58,176 bases of DNA, from positions 1 through 58,176 of the forward strand of contig QHXQ01000093.1 in NCBI GenBank assembly GCA_003223935.1, read 5' to 3'. Origin of the DNA: Acidobacteriota bacterium. GTDB lineage: Bacteria; Acidobacteriota; Blastocatellia; Pyrinomonadales; Pyrinomonadaceae. Under the pieces are notes generated by a model. That model searched no databases. It had not been told where the DNA came from and saw nothing but the letters and a program-made list of their open reading frames with translations. The translations under genes and the position numbers were made by a program. Below, one piece after another: positions 48,776-56,024 of the stretch; position 1 is the stretch's first letter; the number at the start of each line of letters is the position of its first letter.

Positions 48776-48806
48776 AGGATAAGCAGCGCGGCTTTAACTA
48801 AACAAA
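48776..48806 (-). promoter_or_regulatory. prophage promoter motif, site 1 (CsbD-like gene)
   Basis: Minus strand: TTTGTTTAGT (48806-48797), 15 bases, TATCCT (48781-48776). TTGTTT-18-TATCCT. The CsbD start codon is 57 bases downstream. Confidence 0.5.
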
Positions 48807-48823
48807 TGTTATTTTCGATACAA

Positions 48824-49060
48824 CTATTCTGGCTTTTGAATCCAAATCAACACAGGCTTGATCTCATAAGGTGCGCCACCTGAAATCTTCTTCGCGTGCC
48901 GCTCGGCTTCCTGTTCTAAGACAAACGCATCCACAGGGTGAGACGCCCCGTCAAAGAAGATTCCATGATAGGGCAGCGACTGAGCAAAGCGAGAACATTC
49001 GGCATAATGCCTGCTGAAATTTCCGCCGCACTCTTCGCAGGTTTTTCCGAGATCAGCCAT
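48824..49060 (-). CDS. small Cys-containing protein
   Basis: 78 residues from the ATG at 49060, which overlaps the stop of the gene before by a few bases; the open frame to 49144 is the less likely start. The peptide has GKTCEECGGNFSRHYAECSR, a CxxC-x(9)-C site, and ends in a compact alpha/beta part (ASHPVDAFVLEQEAERHAKK). Unknown function; it ends the early gene run. Confidence 0.55.
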   Translation of the reverse strand: MADLGKTCEECGGNFSRHYAECSRFAQSLPYHGIFFDGASHPVDAFVLEQEAERHAKKISGGAPYEIKPVLIWIQKPE

Positions 49061-49460
49061 GACCCACGGCTCCCATCTCTGGCTCAGGAATCGGGCCAGC
49101 CCACTTGCCATTGTATTCTGACAATTCGTAGATTCGACCTTCATCTCTAACCTTCAATTTATTGTCGAGCAAATCTTGCGTTGTTTCATGGAAGACCCTA
49201 ACGATTATCCCAGATGTGAAGGTCGGGTGCAGATACCAGTAATACCCTCTCTCGGCGGGCTGCTGATCTGTCCATGTCAGATTTTCGCGGTTGGGCTTCG
49301 GCATATTGCTTCGTCTGGCGAGAAGTAACAGTTGATTAAAATGGTATGCGAAGCCTGCGGTATCAAGAACGCGCTCGTAGAGTTCGAGGTCTGCTCGCAT
49401 CATTGCTGCAAGGTGCTGGTTTATCATTTCGGCATTTCGTAGTTCGTATTCCGCGCTCAT
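49053..49460 (-). CDS. early phage protein of unknown function
   Basis: 135 residues: an N-terminal helix (RNAEMINQHLAAMMRADLEL) and a C-terminal beta part (WTDQQPAERGYYWYLHPTFT, YELSEYNGKWAGPIPEP), the second resembling DUF551-type phage proteins ('W....P.eg.YWw'). No catalytic motif seen. Coupled with the Cys protein that follows. Confidence 0.6.
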   Translation of the reverse strand: MSAEYELRNAEMINQHLAAMMRADLELYERVLDTAGFAYHFNQLLLLARRSNMPKPNRENLTWTDQQPAERGYYWYLHPTFTSGIIVRVFHETTQDLLDNKLKVRDEGRIYELSEYNGKWAGPIPEPEMGAVGHG

Positions 49461-49522
49461 TGTTTCGCATCCTCCACTTTCAGATGTAAGCTAATGCTAG
49501 AGTATATCAACAAGGTTGGGTG

Positions 49523-50044
49523 TTATAACCTGAAATCAATCGAGAACTTTGCGATCAAGCCCATCTGCTTCTCGCCGATCTGCCTGCCCGCGTTCCAATG
49601 TTCAAACAATCGGCTCTCGCCTTCGACGCAAGTATAGATTCGCCGTCCGTGCATCTGCGCGCCTTGCAGATAATTCAAAAGACGCTGGCAATCGAGCGCA
49701 TACATGACAAACAAATCCCAGCACATATTGCCACACCATTCGAGTCGGCGGACGTAAGGAAACCTGTGACCGTTACTAACGAGCGTGCCGCTATCGAGTG
49801 AGAACTCGACGCCAACAAAATCAAACCCATGCTCGTCATCAATAAAGCAGCTTTCGAGCATCATTGAATCGTGAATGTCAATCATTCGTATGTTGCCATC
49901 GAACATGCCGTTGTCGTCATTGCAAGCGAGCATGACGGGAATCTGCAAGTAATCATAGAAGCCGTTGCGCCGGATGATCGTGCGAGCGGTCGCGCCGATA
50001 GAGAGCCTGCGCCGTTTCCGACAATTAAGCGTATGCCATCTCAT
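49523..50044 (-). CDS. early phage protein of unknown function
   Basis: 173 residues, mixed alpha/beta, with many acidic and aromatic residues (MLACNDDNGMFDGNIRMIDI, SCFIDDEHGFDFVGVEFSLD). No Cys site pattern, membrane segment or known motif. Follows the next upstream gene after 6 bases. I do not recognise it. Confidence 0.55.
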   Translation of the reverse strand: MRWHTLNCRKRRRLSIGATARTIIRRNGFYDYLQIPVMLACNDDNGMFDGNIRMIDIHDSMMLESCFIDDEHGFDFVGVEFSLDSGTLVSNGHRFPYVRRLEWCGNMCWDLFVMYALDCQRLLNYLQGAQMHGRRIYTCVEGESRLFEHWNAGRQIGEKQMGLIAKFSIDFRL

Positions 50045-50050
50045 ATCAAT

Positions 50051-50281
50051 TCACGCCCGCCGCGCCGACGCGCCTCTGCGATTAACTTCAAGCCAACAGA
50101 CCTCAGCCGGATCAACGCCATAAGCAATGTGCATATAGACCTGACCCGCAACCTCTATCGCCAGCACGAGCCGGTCTTCAGTCCACGCCGCCAACTGCCC
50201 GCGATTCTCCACGCCCGGCGCAACCGTCCAGACCACGCGCCGCCCGACATCGGCGTCAGTTAATTGCTCGATCTCGATCAT
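50051..50281 (-). CDS. small beta-barrel-like phage protein
   Basis: 76 residues, largely beta (DADVGRRVVWTVAPGVENRG, AAWTEDRLVLAIEVAGQVYM): 'vGr.V.y......e.G.i.sw....vfV' is a pattern of small KOW/Tudor-like barrels. Overlaps the upstream gene's stop by one base. Early operon. Function unknown. Confidence 0.55.
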   Translation of the reverse strand: MIEIEQLTDADVGRRVVWTVAPGVENRGQLAAWTEDRLVLAIEVAGQVYMHIAYGVDPAEVCWLEVNRRGASARRA

Positions 50282-50568
50282 TATTCTTTGAACTTCACCA
50301 CCGTCTCTTTGACGGGTTCGCCCAAATCAACATCTTGAACAAAATAGTTTCGCTCGATTGCAAAATTCTCAATGGCGTCGTCAAGCGCAAGCAAAGTATC
50401 AACCTCGCCGCCGAGCATCCGCGCCCCTTTATCGAATTCCTCATCAGTCAGTCCATCAGCCTTAATCCGTAGATCGAGATGAGCAATCATTTGCGCAACA
50501 GACCTTTGCGTGATTTCCAGTTGCGACTTTAATGCGAAGATTCGGTTCATCTGTATCGTCGTTTTCAT
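50281..50568 (-). CDS. helical early phage protein
   Basis: 95 residues from the ATG at 50568 (AAAGG site). Almost all helix: MNRIFALKSQLEITQRSVAQ and RIKADGLTDEEFDKGARML. Acidic C-terminus (VDLGEPVKETVVKFKE). The open frame to 50649 lies within the methyltransferase and is not used. Unknown function. Confidence 0.55.
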   Translation of the reverse strand: MKTTIQMNRIFALKSQLEITQRSVAQMIAHLDLRIKADGLTDEEFDKGARMLGGEVDTLLALDDAIENFAIERNYFVQDVDLGEPVKETVVKFKE

Positions 50569-50609
50569 CAGAAAACCTTTCGTCACAATGGCGCGGAGAC
50601 CGCGATGAT

Positions 50610-51461
50610 TTATCTCGCGGAGGAGCGCCCACCCGACGGCACACCACAACGTTCGCGACTCAGCTTAACTGCGCGAGCGTCACGCTCAATCAAAATTGCA
50701 TTGCGCTCCAATTGCTGCGCGACATAGCCAACTGTGCCCAAGCCCGCAAACATGTCCAATACAGTGCCGCCGACAGGACACAGATATTTAATCCACCACT
50801 CGCACAATGCTTTAGGCGTGCCCGCGCCATGGCCATAGCTGCCAGATTCGCCGTTGCCCGCGCCGTTTGAAGTTGGAATTAAATTGAACGGCGTCACCCC
50901 GCCGCGCCGCAACGCAGCATTAGAAACCGTGTGCTTATTAACCCCTTGCCCACTTGGAGACCCGACGCGGCGATTAGCGCGGTTAGCAAGCCGCTCTGCC
51001 TTCGCACGATCACTCTCAGTCCACAACACAGCGTCTTGGTTGCGATAACAGTCAGGCGCACCAAGCCAAACACAGTGCTTGACTGAGGTGCGCAATAAGC
51101 CGTGTTGGGGCATAGCAAAGGCGCTCGGCAGGGTCGTATAATTCCACCAATAAACATCTTGCACGATATTCCACTCACGACACGCCCACGCTTGAAATTC
51201 AAACAGCCAGCCGCGCATTTGCCCAATCTTTTCTGCGTTGGGTTGTAGAATAAACACAGCCGAGCCGTGTGGCCGCAGCACTCGTTTAGACTCTGCACAA
51301 ACAGCCAGCATCAAATCCCACCACTCTGCCACAGAGAGCCGGCCATAAGGCCGATCAATCTCAGGATAGGGCGGGTCGGCAAGAATGAGATCGACGCTCG
51401 CAGCCTCAATGCGTTGCAAAGCGTCTCTCGCATCTGCCTCAATGATCGTTAGAACACTCAT
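50610..51461 (-). CDS. beta-class DNA methyltransferase (N4-cytosine or N6-adenine)
   Basis: 283 residues. Motif IV DPPYPEIDRPYG (about residues 31-42) comes before the SAM motif I DMFAGLGTVGYVAQQL near the C-terminus, the order of class beta. A variable target-recognition region lies between (SVKHCVWLGAPDCYRNQDAV). It has the full set of parts, unlike the remnant at 43795. Likely protects phage DNA from host restriction. No restriction enzyme is beside it. Orphan phage methylases of this sort are common. Confidence 0.87.
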   Translation of the reverse strand: MSVLTIIEADARDALQRIEAASVDLILADPPYPEIDRPYGRLSVAEWWDLMLAVCAESKRVLRPHGSAVFILQPNAEKIGQMRGWLFEFQAWACREWNIVQDVYWWNYTTLPSAFAMPQHGLLRTSVKHCVWLGAPDCYRNQDAVLWTESDRAKAERLANRANRRVGSPSGQGVNKHTVSNAALRRGGVTPFNLIPTSNGAGNGESGSYGHGAGTPKALCEWWIKYLCPVGGTVLDMFAGLGTVGYVAQQLERNAILIERDARAVKLSRERCGVPSGGRSSAR

Positions 51462-51517
51462 AAGAAGCCACGCTGTTCACAGCGCGGAGCATTCACCATT
51501 CAAGTCCTTTCACGTAT

Positions 51518-51787
51518 TCAGCGAAGGTTGTCGTGCTTCACCGTCTCGCCAGCGCACTCAGGACAGTAAAGCAATTCCTTGCTCTTAATGAGCGGGTAAA
51601 GAAGACAAAGGCTCTCGCACCTGTTGACCACTGCATCGTGGCTCAACGCCGCGCCCGGAAAACTCACCTCATAGATGCCGCCGATCACGCACGAGCAAGC
51701 GTCGCTGCGCGTCGTGCCGGTGAAGTAAGAACCAAACGCTTGCGGACGTAATCCCGCCCCCGCCAAGATTGCTTCAGAGAGTTGCAT
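51518..51787 (-). CDS. small Cys-rich phage protein
   Basis: 89 residues from the ATG at 51787, which overlaps the DUF5131 stop. Cys residues SDACSCVIGG, VNRCESLCLL and YCPECAGE, so there are probably two zinc or cluster sites. It is coupled with the DUF5131 gene. Unknown function. Confidence 0.55.
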   Translation of the reverse strand: MQLSEAILAGAGLRPQAFGSYFTGTTRSDACSCVIGGIYEVSFPGAALSHDAVVNRCESLCLLYPLIKSKELLYCPECAGETVKHDNLR

Positions 51788-52697
51788 GTGCTTTCTCCTG
51801 CGCTTGCTGTGGATACTGCCTGACGCGAAGCTGCGCTGGATACGTGGCCTCATCAGGCCACTCGCTCATATCGCCGCCCTTCTTATCTTTGGTCTGCCAT
51901 ACGTGCCAGTCGCCGTCAGCATCGAGCCAGCCCGCATTACTCCCAATCTGCTTCATGAACGCAGGCACGTCGGCATCGCGGCATTGCTTGATCAGGTTCG
52001 CACCGTGCATGAGATTGAACCGGCGCGCTTCTTCTTTCGTGCCCGACTCGCCGCCGATCACAACCCAATTCACAATGTCACCAAATGGCGGTTCGTCAAA
52101 TCCACTGGCGAGATAGATTGAAATATCAATCTTCTCAAGTAACGGCTCCGCACTAATCCAACGCACAATGGCCGGCACTTGCAACAGATGAAGAATGCGC
52201 TCGTTAGCAGCCTTCTGATTCTCGACCGAGACGCCGAACCAAACATGCTTGAAGCGTTCGCGGAACTGCTCAGGCGTGAGTCCGCGCTTGAAGCAATACC
52301 ATGCAACGAAATTCTTCATCCGTTCGGCGCGCTTCGTCAGCAGTTGATAGGTGTGCCAGTTGGCGAGCGCCATCACGTCGAAGACCGGCGCGATGTGTTG
52401 CTCAAAGTCGTGGAACTCACCAAACAAGTCTGTCATCGAGCAGGTGAAGATCATGCGCGGTCGCTTCCAGTGTAGCGGCTGATCGAGATTGACGTGGCGA
52501 ATGTCCAGAAAGTCGAGACTCGCCTTGATGTAATCCAACCCATTGCCGCGCCACAGATTCATCTCCCAAGCGTAGCAATGCAGACAGCCCGTACTATGCA
52601 GCACGCAAATCCAGCCGCGCTCCCCTGTCTCTTTATGGAAAGCGGCAAGCGGATTCCACGTCGCCTCTGTCCATTGAATGTTTGTGTTATCGCCCAT
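51774..52697 (-). CDS. DUF5131 (phage Gp37/Gp68) protein
   Basis: 307 residues from the Met at 52697. The Gp37/Gp68 family pattern is clear: NIQWTEATWNPLAAFHKETG, GCLHCYAWEMNLWRG, then MIFTCSMTDLFGEF, YQLLTKRAERM, WFGVSVENQKAANERI and WISAEPLLEKI. The family is radical-SAM-like by fold and often has GC.HCYA; here the first of the usual Cys set is altered by a WICVLHSTGC insert. The role is unknown, but it is often in phages next to a methylase or TcmP gene. Here a methylase lies 300 bases on. Confidence 0.85.
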   Translation of the reverse strand: MGDNTNIQWTEATWNPLAAFHKETGERGWICVLHSTGCLHCYAWEMNLWRGNGLDYIKASLDFLDIRHVNLDQPLHWKRPRMIFTCSMTDLFGEFHDFEQHIAPVFDVMALANWHTYQLLTKRAERMKNFVAWYCFKRGLTPEQFRERFKHVWFGVSVENQKAANERILHLLQVPAIVRWISAEPLLEKIDISIYLASGFDEPPFGDIVNWVVIGGESGTKEEARRFNLMHGANLIKQCRDADVPAFMKQIGSNAGWLDADGDWHVWQTKDKKGGDMSEWPDEATYPAQLRVRQYPQQAQEKAHATL

Positions 52698-52717
52698 CTC
52701 AACCCATCTCAACCTCG

Positions 52718-53014
52718 CTATGCTTTAAGGATTAAAGGCTTTTCCATCCACTCGACTATCGAACCGCTCCCATGCCAGCAAAGCTGCTCGTAAATCCAGA
52801 ACAGCACCTCATCAAACGTCTTGCCCGAATCGTGCGCGCACGCGCCGATCCGCGCCGCCGCGATCTCGACCGGAGGCGAACCCCACGCGCGCCGGATCGC
52901 GGTGAACATGTGCCCGCGCTCGCGCTCGACCTGTACCATCGCGTCCTCGTATGACGTGCGATAGAAGTTCACGGCTCGACCGTTCGCGCTCGGCATCTCT
53001 CGTTTTCTACTCAT
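52718..53014 (-). CDS. small early phage protein
   Basis: 98 residues, helix-rich: RTSYEDAMVQVERERGHMFT, IRRAWGSPPVEIAAARIGA and FWIYEQLCWHGSGS. No clear motif. The ATG overlaps the stop of the 36-residue membrane peptide (ATGA). Unknown function. Confidence 0.55.
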   Translation of the reverse strand: MSRKREMPSANGRAVNFYRTSYEDAMVQVERERGHMFTAIRRAWGSPPVEIAAARIGACAHDSGKTFDEVLFWIYEQLCWHGSGSIVEWMEKPLILKA

Positions 53015-53121
53015 TTGTCACCCACAATCGCAGCCAACACGCCAAAGACGAAACACAGCACGAACCACGGCCAGCCGTCGCGCACGCCGACCTCTTTGCC
53101 ATCGAACAGTTCAAAAGCCAT
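53011..53121 (-). CDS. 36-residue single-pass membrane peptide
   Basis: An ATG at 53121 opens MAFELFDGKEVGVRDGWPWF, then FVLCFVFGVLAAIVG as one membrane helix, and stops at TGA overlapping the next ATG by 4 bases. AGAGGTGC-type purine-rich bases precede the start. Too short for most gene finders. Its tight coupling on one side and placement in a gap of otherwise empty bases support a real gene. Confidence 0.55.
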   Translation of the reverse strand: MAFELFDGKEVGVRDGWPWFVLCFVFGVLAAIVGDK

Positions 53122-53129
53122 AAGCACCT

Positions 53130-53561
53130 CTAGCAATTCGCACTGCCTGTTGAGAGTTCAGCCTCGCGTCTCTCTGTCTTGTCGTATAGGTCGCGTAGTA
53201 GAGCGTCCGGCGTTAGACGCATCACCCAATCAACCGCTTCAGCCTTAACCTGCACGCTCGTGCGCCCGCGCACAATCGCGTGATAAAGCGCCGTCTCCGC
53301 AGATGTGAATTTCGAGAGGTGTCGCCGGTAGTCTTTGCGATAATCCCTGCGCTCCGGCTCGCACGCCGCACAGTGCCAGCGCCGCCCGGACGTTAGCTGA
53401 ATAGTCGCACACTCAATCTCGCCGCCGCATCCGCCCCTATCTGTGTCGCAAATACAGCGCCAGAATTTTTGCTTCTCGCCATATAACTCGCGCGAGCCGG
53501 TACACTCTATGACGACTAAGCATCCAAAGTGCCTGCCGATGTAATCGTTGGGTCTTGGCAT
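53130..53561 (-). CDS. zinc-ribbon phage protein (AP2-associated type N-terminus)
   Basis: 143 residues. The N-terminus has YIGRHFGCLVVIECTGS, then WRCICDTDRGGCGGEIECAT and LTSGRRWHCAACEPERRD, the 'iG.rFG.L.Vie ... W.C.CdCG ... L.sG...SCGC' pattern of zinc-ribbon proteins common in phages. The C-terminal half is a Glu/Arg helical part. Overlaps the GemA stop by 45 bases. Probably DNA-binding. Confidence 0.65.
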   Translation of the reverse strand: MPRPNDYIGRHFGCLVVIECTGSRELYGEKQKFWRCICDTDRGGCGGEIECATIQLTSGRRWHCAACEPERRDYRKDYRRHLSKFTSAETALYHAIVRGRTSVQVKAEAVDWVMRLTPDALLRDLYDKTERREAELSTGSANC

Positions 53562-54163
53562 AATTCGACCTCTTCAGGGATTTCTTTGCGGTCAATCTCT
53601 AGTCGGGCTTTGAGCAGCGGAATATGCGCGCTAATCATCTGGCGTGAGACGTGCTCGCAACCGCGCGCCTTCAGTTCGCGCTGGCAGGCGATGTTCAGCA
53701 GGATACGGATCAATGAATGCGCTTGGGGCGGGCGCAGATGCACTGGATTCTCGCGCTTGAATCTATCGCGCAAGAACCTTGTCCGCGCCTCTGCCGACCA
53801 GTTGAGAAAATCAAATAGCTTCTTAATCGTGAAGACCTGCTCGCTACTGGCGAAGTGGATAACCTCCGCGCTCGCAGGCTGCGGTTTCACGGGCGGCGTG
53901 TAGCCTGCGAGTTTGGGTTGCGTCTGAAGCGCGTGCAGCGCATCGAGGACGCGCGCCAGTTGTGGTGTGCTGAGCGTGGTCAGAGAGACGAGCGGGTGCT
54001 TGAGCTTCAGGACTTCGCTGATATAGGCGAGCCGTTCAGCGCGCAACTCGTCTGGATCGTCGTGTAGGTCTGGACGCAGTTTGCGCCATGTGATCTGAAT
54101 CGCCGCGATCATCTTGGTGCGACCGGGCGTCGTCTGACGTGCTGCGCGACGTGCTGCTTGCAT
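53516..54163 (-). CDS. gemA: GemA-like early regulator (DUF1018 type)
   Basis: 215 residues from the ATG at 54163 (AAAGGAAG site). N-terminal region MIAAIQITWRKLRPDLHDDP, AERLAYISEVLKL and LTTLSTPQLARVLDALHALQ matches the GemA/DUF1018 domain ('I.ia.r.l.ldd..yr..l ... S...L...e...ll..l'). The C-terminal part (WSAEARTRFLRDRF, VHLRPPQAHSLIRILLNI) is also seen in Mu GemA-like proteins. In Mu, GemA alters host gene expression and DNA supercoiling. A good marker for the Mu early operon. Confidence 0.75.
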   Translation of the reverse strand: MQAARRAARQTTPGRTKMIAAIQITWRKLRPDLHDDPDELRAERLAYISEVLKLKHPLVSLTTLSTPQLARVLDALHALQTQPKLAGYTPPVKPQPASAEVIHFASSEQVFTIKKLFDFLNWSAEARTRFLRDRFKRENPVHLRPPQAHSLIRILLNIACQRELKARGCEHVSRQMISAHIPLLKARLEIDRKEIPEEVELCQDPTITSAGTLDA

Positions 54164-54164
54164 C

Positions 54165-54371
54165 TCAGGTAACTTCCTTTCTTTTGTAATCGCGTTGGAA
54201 GGCAAAGGCTTGCCGTATCTCAGTAAGTGTTAGATCAAGCGGATCGCCACTATCACAACCGCTGCCATCAATGAGGTGATCGGGCGCACCGGAAGTCTCA
54301 ATCAGCAATTCCCTGATTGCCTCCTGCCAGCGAGCAAGTTCTTGTTCGTGTTCTTCCTGTGTCAAAACCAT
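54165..54371 (-). CDS. small early phage protein
   Basis: 68 residues, helical and acidic (TQEEHEQELARWQEAIRELL; CDSGDPLDLTLTEIRQAFAF). No motif that I can name. It follows the next upstream gene by 5 bases and precedes gemA by one base. Confidence 0.55.
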   Translation of the reverse strand: MVLTQEEHEQELARWQEAIRELLIETSGAPDHLIDGSGCDSGDPLDLTLTEIRQAFAFQRDYKRKEVT

Positions 54372-54376
54372 ACCTC

Positions 54377-54796
54377 CTAATTCGTCCCATCGAATCGAAG
54401 CTGCCCGATCAGGTCGGGATAGTTGTGCCTCACGATCTGCGAGAGCGTGTGCAGTTCATCGAGCGCCTGCGAGCGGAAGAGCGTAATGAACTCCTCCATG
54501 TCGGTTGCCGACGTGCACCACCAATAACCGGCCGGCTTTGACCTGCGCGCGAGGATCGGAAACTTGTGCACGCGCCGCAGGCTGCGAATAATCTCTTTGA
54601 CAGCCCGTTCATCAATCGTTGTATGCAGATTCAAACCCACGTAATTGATAATGTCCGCGATGCGAAAAGGCTTCTCAGATGACGCTCTCAACAACAGCCC
54701 CGCGATGTACTCTTCGATCTCTGTCAGCGCGTGCCCCGCGAGCGGCGAGATCATCTCCGCTTCCAGCTTCTCGAAATTGAAACCCGCTTGTTGCAT
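54377..54796 (-). CDS. winged-helix-like early phage protein
   Basis: 139 residues from the ATG at 54796; a GTG at 54823 within the hairpin would add nine residues. The core RIADIINYVGLNLHTTIDER, AVKEIIRSLRRVHKFPILAR and PAGYWWCTSATDMEEF looks like a winged helix with the 'FPI.s.....GYw' turn known from many phage replication proteins. Probably DNA-binding. A hairpin (54811) separates it from the upstream gene. Confidence 0.65.
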   Translation of the reverse strand: MQQAGFNFEKLEAEMISPLAGHALTEIEEYIAGLLLRASSEKPFRIADIINYVGLNLHTTIDERAVKEIIRSLRRVHKFPILARRSKPAGYWWCTSATDMEEFITLFRSQALDELHTLSQIVRHNYPDLIGQLRFDGTN

Positions 54797-54810
54797 GTCG
54801 AAGAAGAACA

Positions 54811-54840
54811 GCCCGCGCTCCACCGCAGCAGAGCGCGGGC
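54811..54840 (-). terminator. 10-base-pair hairpin in the early operon
   Basis: GCCCGCGCTC (54811-54820) pairs with GAGCGCGGGC (54831-54840) around a 10-base loop; TGTTCTTCTTC follows on the minus strand. It can act as an attenuator between the 230-residue gene and the winged-helix gene, or mask a GTG start at 54823. Confidence 0.6.
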
Positions 54841-54856
54841 ACTAACCCCTTGTTCG

Positions 54857-55549
54857 TTAAGCGACCTGTTCCAACTGCTCGATCCCTGCAAACTCGTCAT
54901 CCTCTGCGTCGGGCAACTGCTCCAGCGCGTTGATGAGGGAGGCACGCTCCTTTTCATCGAAGCTGATCGCCGTGTTGATGCCGTATTTCTTGATCAGAAA
55001 TTCCTTGTAACCGCTTCGGTCGTAGCCGCCGCCCTGCAATGGCTTCAGCAGTCCTTTGCGCTGCGCGATGACGTGAATGCGCTTCAAGTCGCGTTGGCGC
55101 GTGGTCAGTTCAACGCCGAGCGGCTGCGCCGTCGCTGTCTGCTTATTGAGATCGAGATCGGCGACGACACCGGGATGAAGCGGATGAAAACCCGCAGCCG
55201 TCAGCACCGCGCTGACCGCACGACCGGCAGCGAGCCGGTGCGCGTCCATGTCTTCGCGTTCATTGATAGTTGCCACGCCTGAGCGCCTGAACGTCTGCCC
55301 GCTCTTCGTGACCACCGTCGCGTAATGAACGATCTGAAGCAAAGGATCAATGAACTGATCAAAGCCCTCGTCAATCGTCTGAAGCTCAGCCGACTGCCGG
55401 GCAATGATGATCAGCGATTCAGCCGTCAGCCACGGCTCTTCAGGTTTGTCTGCGTTCAGGAAGTGAATGCTCTCTGTGTCAATCCCGTACCTGTGCGCCA
55501 GCCCTTCGGCGATTGACTGTTGTTTAAGTGTCAGCGTGCGTTGTTTCAT
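54857..55549 (-). CDS. early phage protein, possible recombination/annealing-type protein (unassigned)
   Basis: 230 residues from the ATG at 55549, overlapping the upstream stop (ATGA). The middle reads PWLTAESLIIIARQSAELQT, FIDPLLQIVHYATVVTKSGQ and DAHRLAAGRAVSAVLTAAGF. The 'HYATV...G.tf...G.A......d.H.lAaGRAvs..L' pattern faintly recalls Rad52/Redbeta-like annealing proteins or phage Mor-region proteins, without clear motifs. The C-terminus is acidic (LPDAEDDEFAGIEQLEQ), as in single-strand binding partners. It is the first sizeable gene after MuB. Confidence 0.55.
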   Translation of the reverse strand: MKQRTLTLKQQSIAEGLAHRYGIDTESIHFLNADKPEEPWLTAESLIIIARQSAELQTIDEGFDQFIDPLLQIVHYATVVTKSGQTFRRSGVATINEREDMDAHRLAAGRAVSAVLTAAGFHPLHPGVVADLDLNKQTATAQPLGVELTTRQRDLKRIHVIAQRKGLLKPLQGGGYDRSGYKEFLIKKYGINTAISFDEKERASLINALEQLPDAEDDEFAGIEQLEQVA

Positions 55550-55770
55550 GATTCTGCGTCTCCCTTTCGTAAGTGGCGCACGAGCGCGCCGGATAGTTTT
55601 GCTGCCAAGACGTAGCTGCGACCGCCACATCGGGAGCATGTGCCATCGCTGGTCAACAACGTCTTGAGTGGAAAAAGCGCGTCGCCCGCGCAATCGCCGC
55701 AGACGATCAAGATCGTCGTGACGACGGTGCGCGGCGCGGCGGCTCTCGAAACGGGTTCAAGTGCGAGCAT
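55546..55770 (-). CDS. small zinc-ribbon phage protein
   Basis: 74 residues from the ATG at 55770. ILIVCGDCAGDALFPLK and GTCSRCGGRSYVLAA give two CxxC knuckles. It overlaps its neighbours at both ends (55546-55549; 55757-55770). Likely nucleic-acid-binding; otherwise unknown. Confidence 0.6.
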   Translation of the reverse strand: MLALEPVSRAAAPRTVVTTILIVCGDCAGDALFPLKTLLTSDGTCSRCGGRSYVLAAKLSGALVRHLRKGDAES

Positions 55771-56020
55771 TGCTTTCGTCCTCGATGTAGAGCGTGAACA
55801 GCGCGAGCGGCAGTTGCAGAGCAGTGAAGCAGTACGGGCAGTCAAAGACCTTGAACATGCCGACCTGCCTGACTCTCTTCAGCGACCAGCCGATGTCAGA
55901 CTTGCCACCCTCGATTGTGTTTTTGCACTTCGGGCAACAGACGACGAGGGCAACTAGCGCCGTGTGCGTCTGCATCATGGCGGGCTGTGTTGTGCGATTG
56001 TTGGTTTGCGTTCTTGGCAT
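55757..56020 (-). CDS. small zinc-ribbon phage protein
   Basis: 87 residues: VVCCPKCKNTIEGG and VFDCPYCFTALQLPLA are two CPxC knuckles, followed by LFTLYIEDE. Immediately after the MuB-like gene (4 bases). Likely a zinc ribbon. Unknown function. Confidence 0.6.
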   Translation of the reverse strand: MPRTQTNNRTTQPAMMQTHTALVALVVCCPKCKNTIEGGKSDIGWSLKRVRQVGMFKVFDCPYCFTALQLPLALFTLYIEDESNART

Positions 56021-56024
56021 AGCG

